5,633 bases of DNA, from assembly GCA_023269455.1 (NCBI GenBank), contig JAHFTG010000159.1, positions 1 to 5,633 on the forward strand. Direction: 5' to 3'. The translations under genes were made by a program, and so were the position numbers. Shown here in pieces: positions 5,141-5,633 of this stretch (the first letter of the stretch is position 1; each line of letters starts with the position of its first letter). The notes below the pieces were generated by a model, which was not told where the DNA came from, did no database searches, and was given only the letters and a program-made list of their open reading frames with translations. Origin of the DNA: Opitutaceae bacterium. GTDB lineage: Bacteria; Verrucomicrobiota; Verrucomicrobiia; Opitutales; Opitutaceae.

Positions 5141-5633
5141 ACTACCGCCACCATTACCACGCGGGCAACTTTGCCGACGTGATCAAACATGCGGTGCTCG
5201 TGCGGCTGGTGCGCGCGATGCAGCGCAAGACCAAGGGTTTTTTGTATGTCGATACGCACGCGGGTCGCGGGCGCTACGACCTGGAGGACGCAGGGCGTGG
5301 CGACACGTTGGAGCGCAAGGCCGAGTGGCCCGATGGCATCGGCCGCCTGTGGAACCGGCCGAAGCTGCCAGAGGTGATCGCGGACTACATCGGGCTGGTG
5401 AAGGAATACGACAAGAAGCTAGGCAATCTGGACCCGCAGCCGCGGTTTTATCCGGGCTCACCGCGGCTGGTGCGCCTGTTGGCGCGACCGCAGGACCGGC
5501 TATCGTTGTTTGAAAAGCAGCCGACGGAAGCGGCGGCGTTGCGCGCGGAGTTTGCGCGCTCGGGCGGCGTGGGCGTGCAATCGGCCGACGGCTACGCCGG
5601 CCTGCGAGGACAACTGCCGCCGCAGGAGAAACG
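5137..5633 (+). CDS. rlmJ: 23S rRNA (adenine(2030)-N6)-methyltransferase RlmJ, N-terminal part
   Basis: RlmJ uses S-adenosylmethionine to methylate N6 of A2030 in 23S rRNA during ribosome maturation. 165 complete codons are present before the right edge. The N-terminus NYRHHYHAGNFADVIKH aligns with that of E. coli RlmJ, including the conserved Tyr3, His5 and Lys17. The SAM-binding segment FLYVDTHAGRGRY (35-47) follows. Then come the EWPDGIGRLW insertion-like region, YPGSP (105-109), LSLFEKQP with the conserved Glu126, and the ADGYAGLRGQLPP stretch (150-162) that precedes the catalytic DPPY motif, which lies beyond the window. The start is TTG 5137, overlapping the upstream TGA as TTGA. No other in-frame start fits the family N-terminus, and the homology begins exactly there. 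Spacing and overlap suggest translational coupling to the DUF386 gene. No sign of frameshift is seen. Confidence 0.94.
   Translation, partial: MNYRHHYHAGNFADVIKHAVLVRLVRAMQRKTKGFLYVDTHAGRGRYDLEDAGRGDTLERKAEWPDGIGRLWNRPKLPEVIADYIGLVKEYDKKLGNLDPQPRFYPGSPRLVRLLARPQDRLSLFEKQPTEAAALRAEFARSGGVGVQSADGYAGLRGQLPPQEK

Noticed and set aside
1..5633. Search for a defence system, mobile element, CRISPR array, tRNA or biosynthetic cluster
   Set aside because: No transposase, integrase, direct repeat array, tRNA-like cloverleaf or defence-type domain was seen; the genes look like housekeeping or envelope genes.

Overview
The window reads as ordinary chromosomal DNA from a high-GC (well above 60% by eye) Gram-negative-type bacterium. 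Three genes have a lipoprotein or Sec signal peptide. Shine-Dalgarno signals are mostly weak and several starts look like GTG or TTG. My best guess is Verrucomicrobiota (Opitutaceae-like), because the gene families and their look fit that group. This is an inference from style; no marker gene proves it.

Layout, left to right: (1) minus strand, an M24 metallopeptidase of the Xaa-Pro aminopeptidase/prolidase type, cut by the left edge close to its C-terminus; (2) plus, a DUF192 lipoprotein; (3) minus, a conserved-looking soluble protein of unknown function; (4) plus, a Nudix hydrolase related to isopentenyl-diphosphate isomerase and YfcD; (5) minus, a 94-residue Trp-rich protein of unknown function; (6) plus, an exported protein resembling LolA-like outer-membrane lipoprotein-sorting proteins; (7) minus, a secreted DUF4412-like protein; (8) plus, a YhcH/YjgK/YiaL (DUF386) protein; (9) plus, the N-terminal part of the 23S rRNA methyltransferase RlmJ, cut by the right edge.

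The first eight genes alternate strand at every junction, so most are probably single-gene transcription units. Divergent gaps are about 43 to 105 bp, and convergent ends are 3 bp apart, 10 bp apart or overlapping. Only genes 8 and 9 look like an operon: the stop of one overlaps the TTG start of the next. Third-position base use differs sharply between strands (C-ending codons on minus genes, many G-ending codons on plus genes), which suggests that the plus strand is the leading strand of replication here.

No mobile element, CRISPR array, tRNA, rRNA or defence or biosynthetic cluster was seen. The points worth a second look are small: perfect short inverted repeats at two gene junctions, the alternating architecture, a Nudix protein lacking the isomerase cysteine, and two small proteins without a recognisable family.
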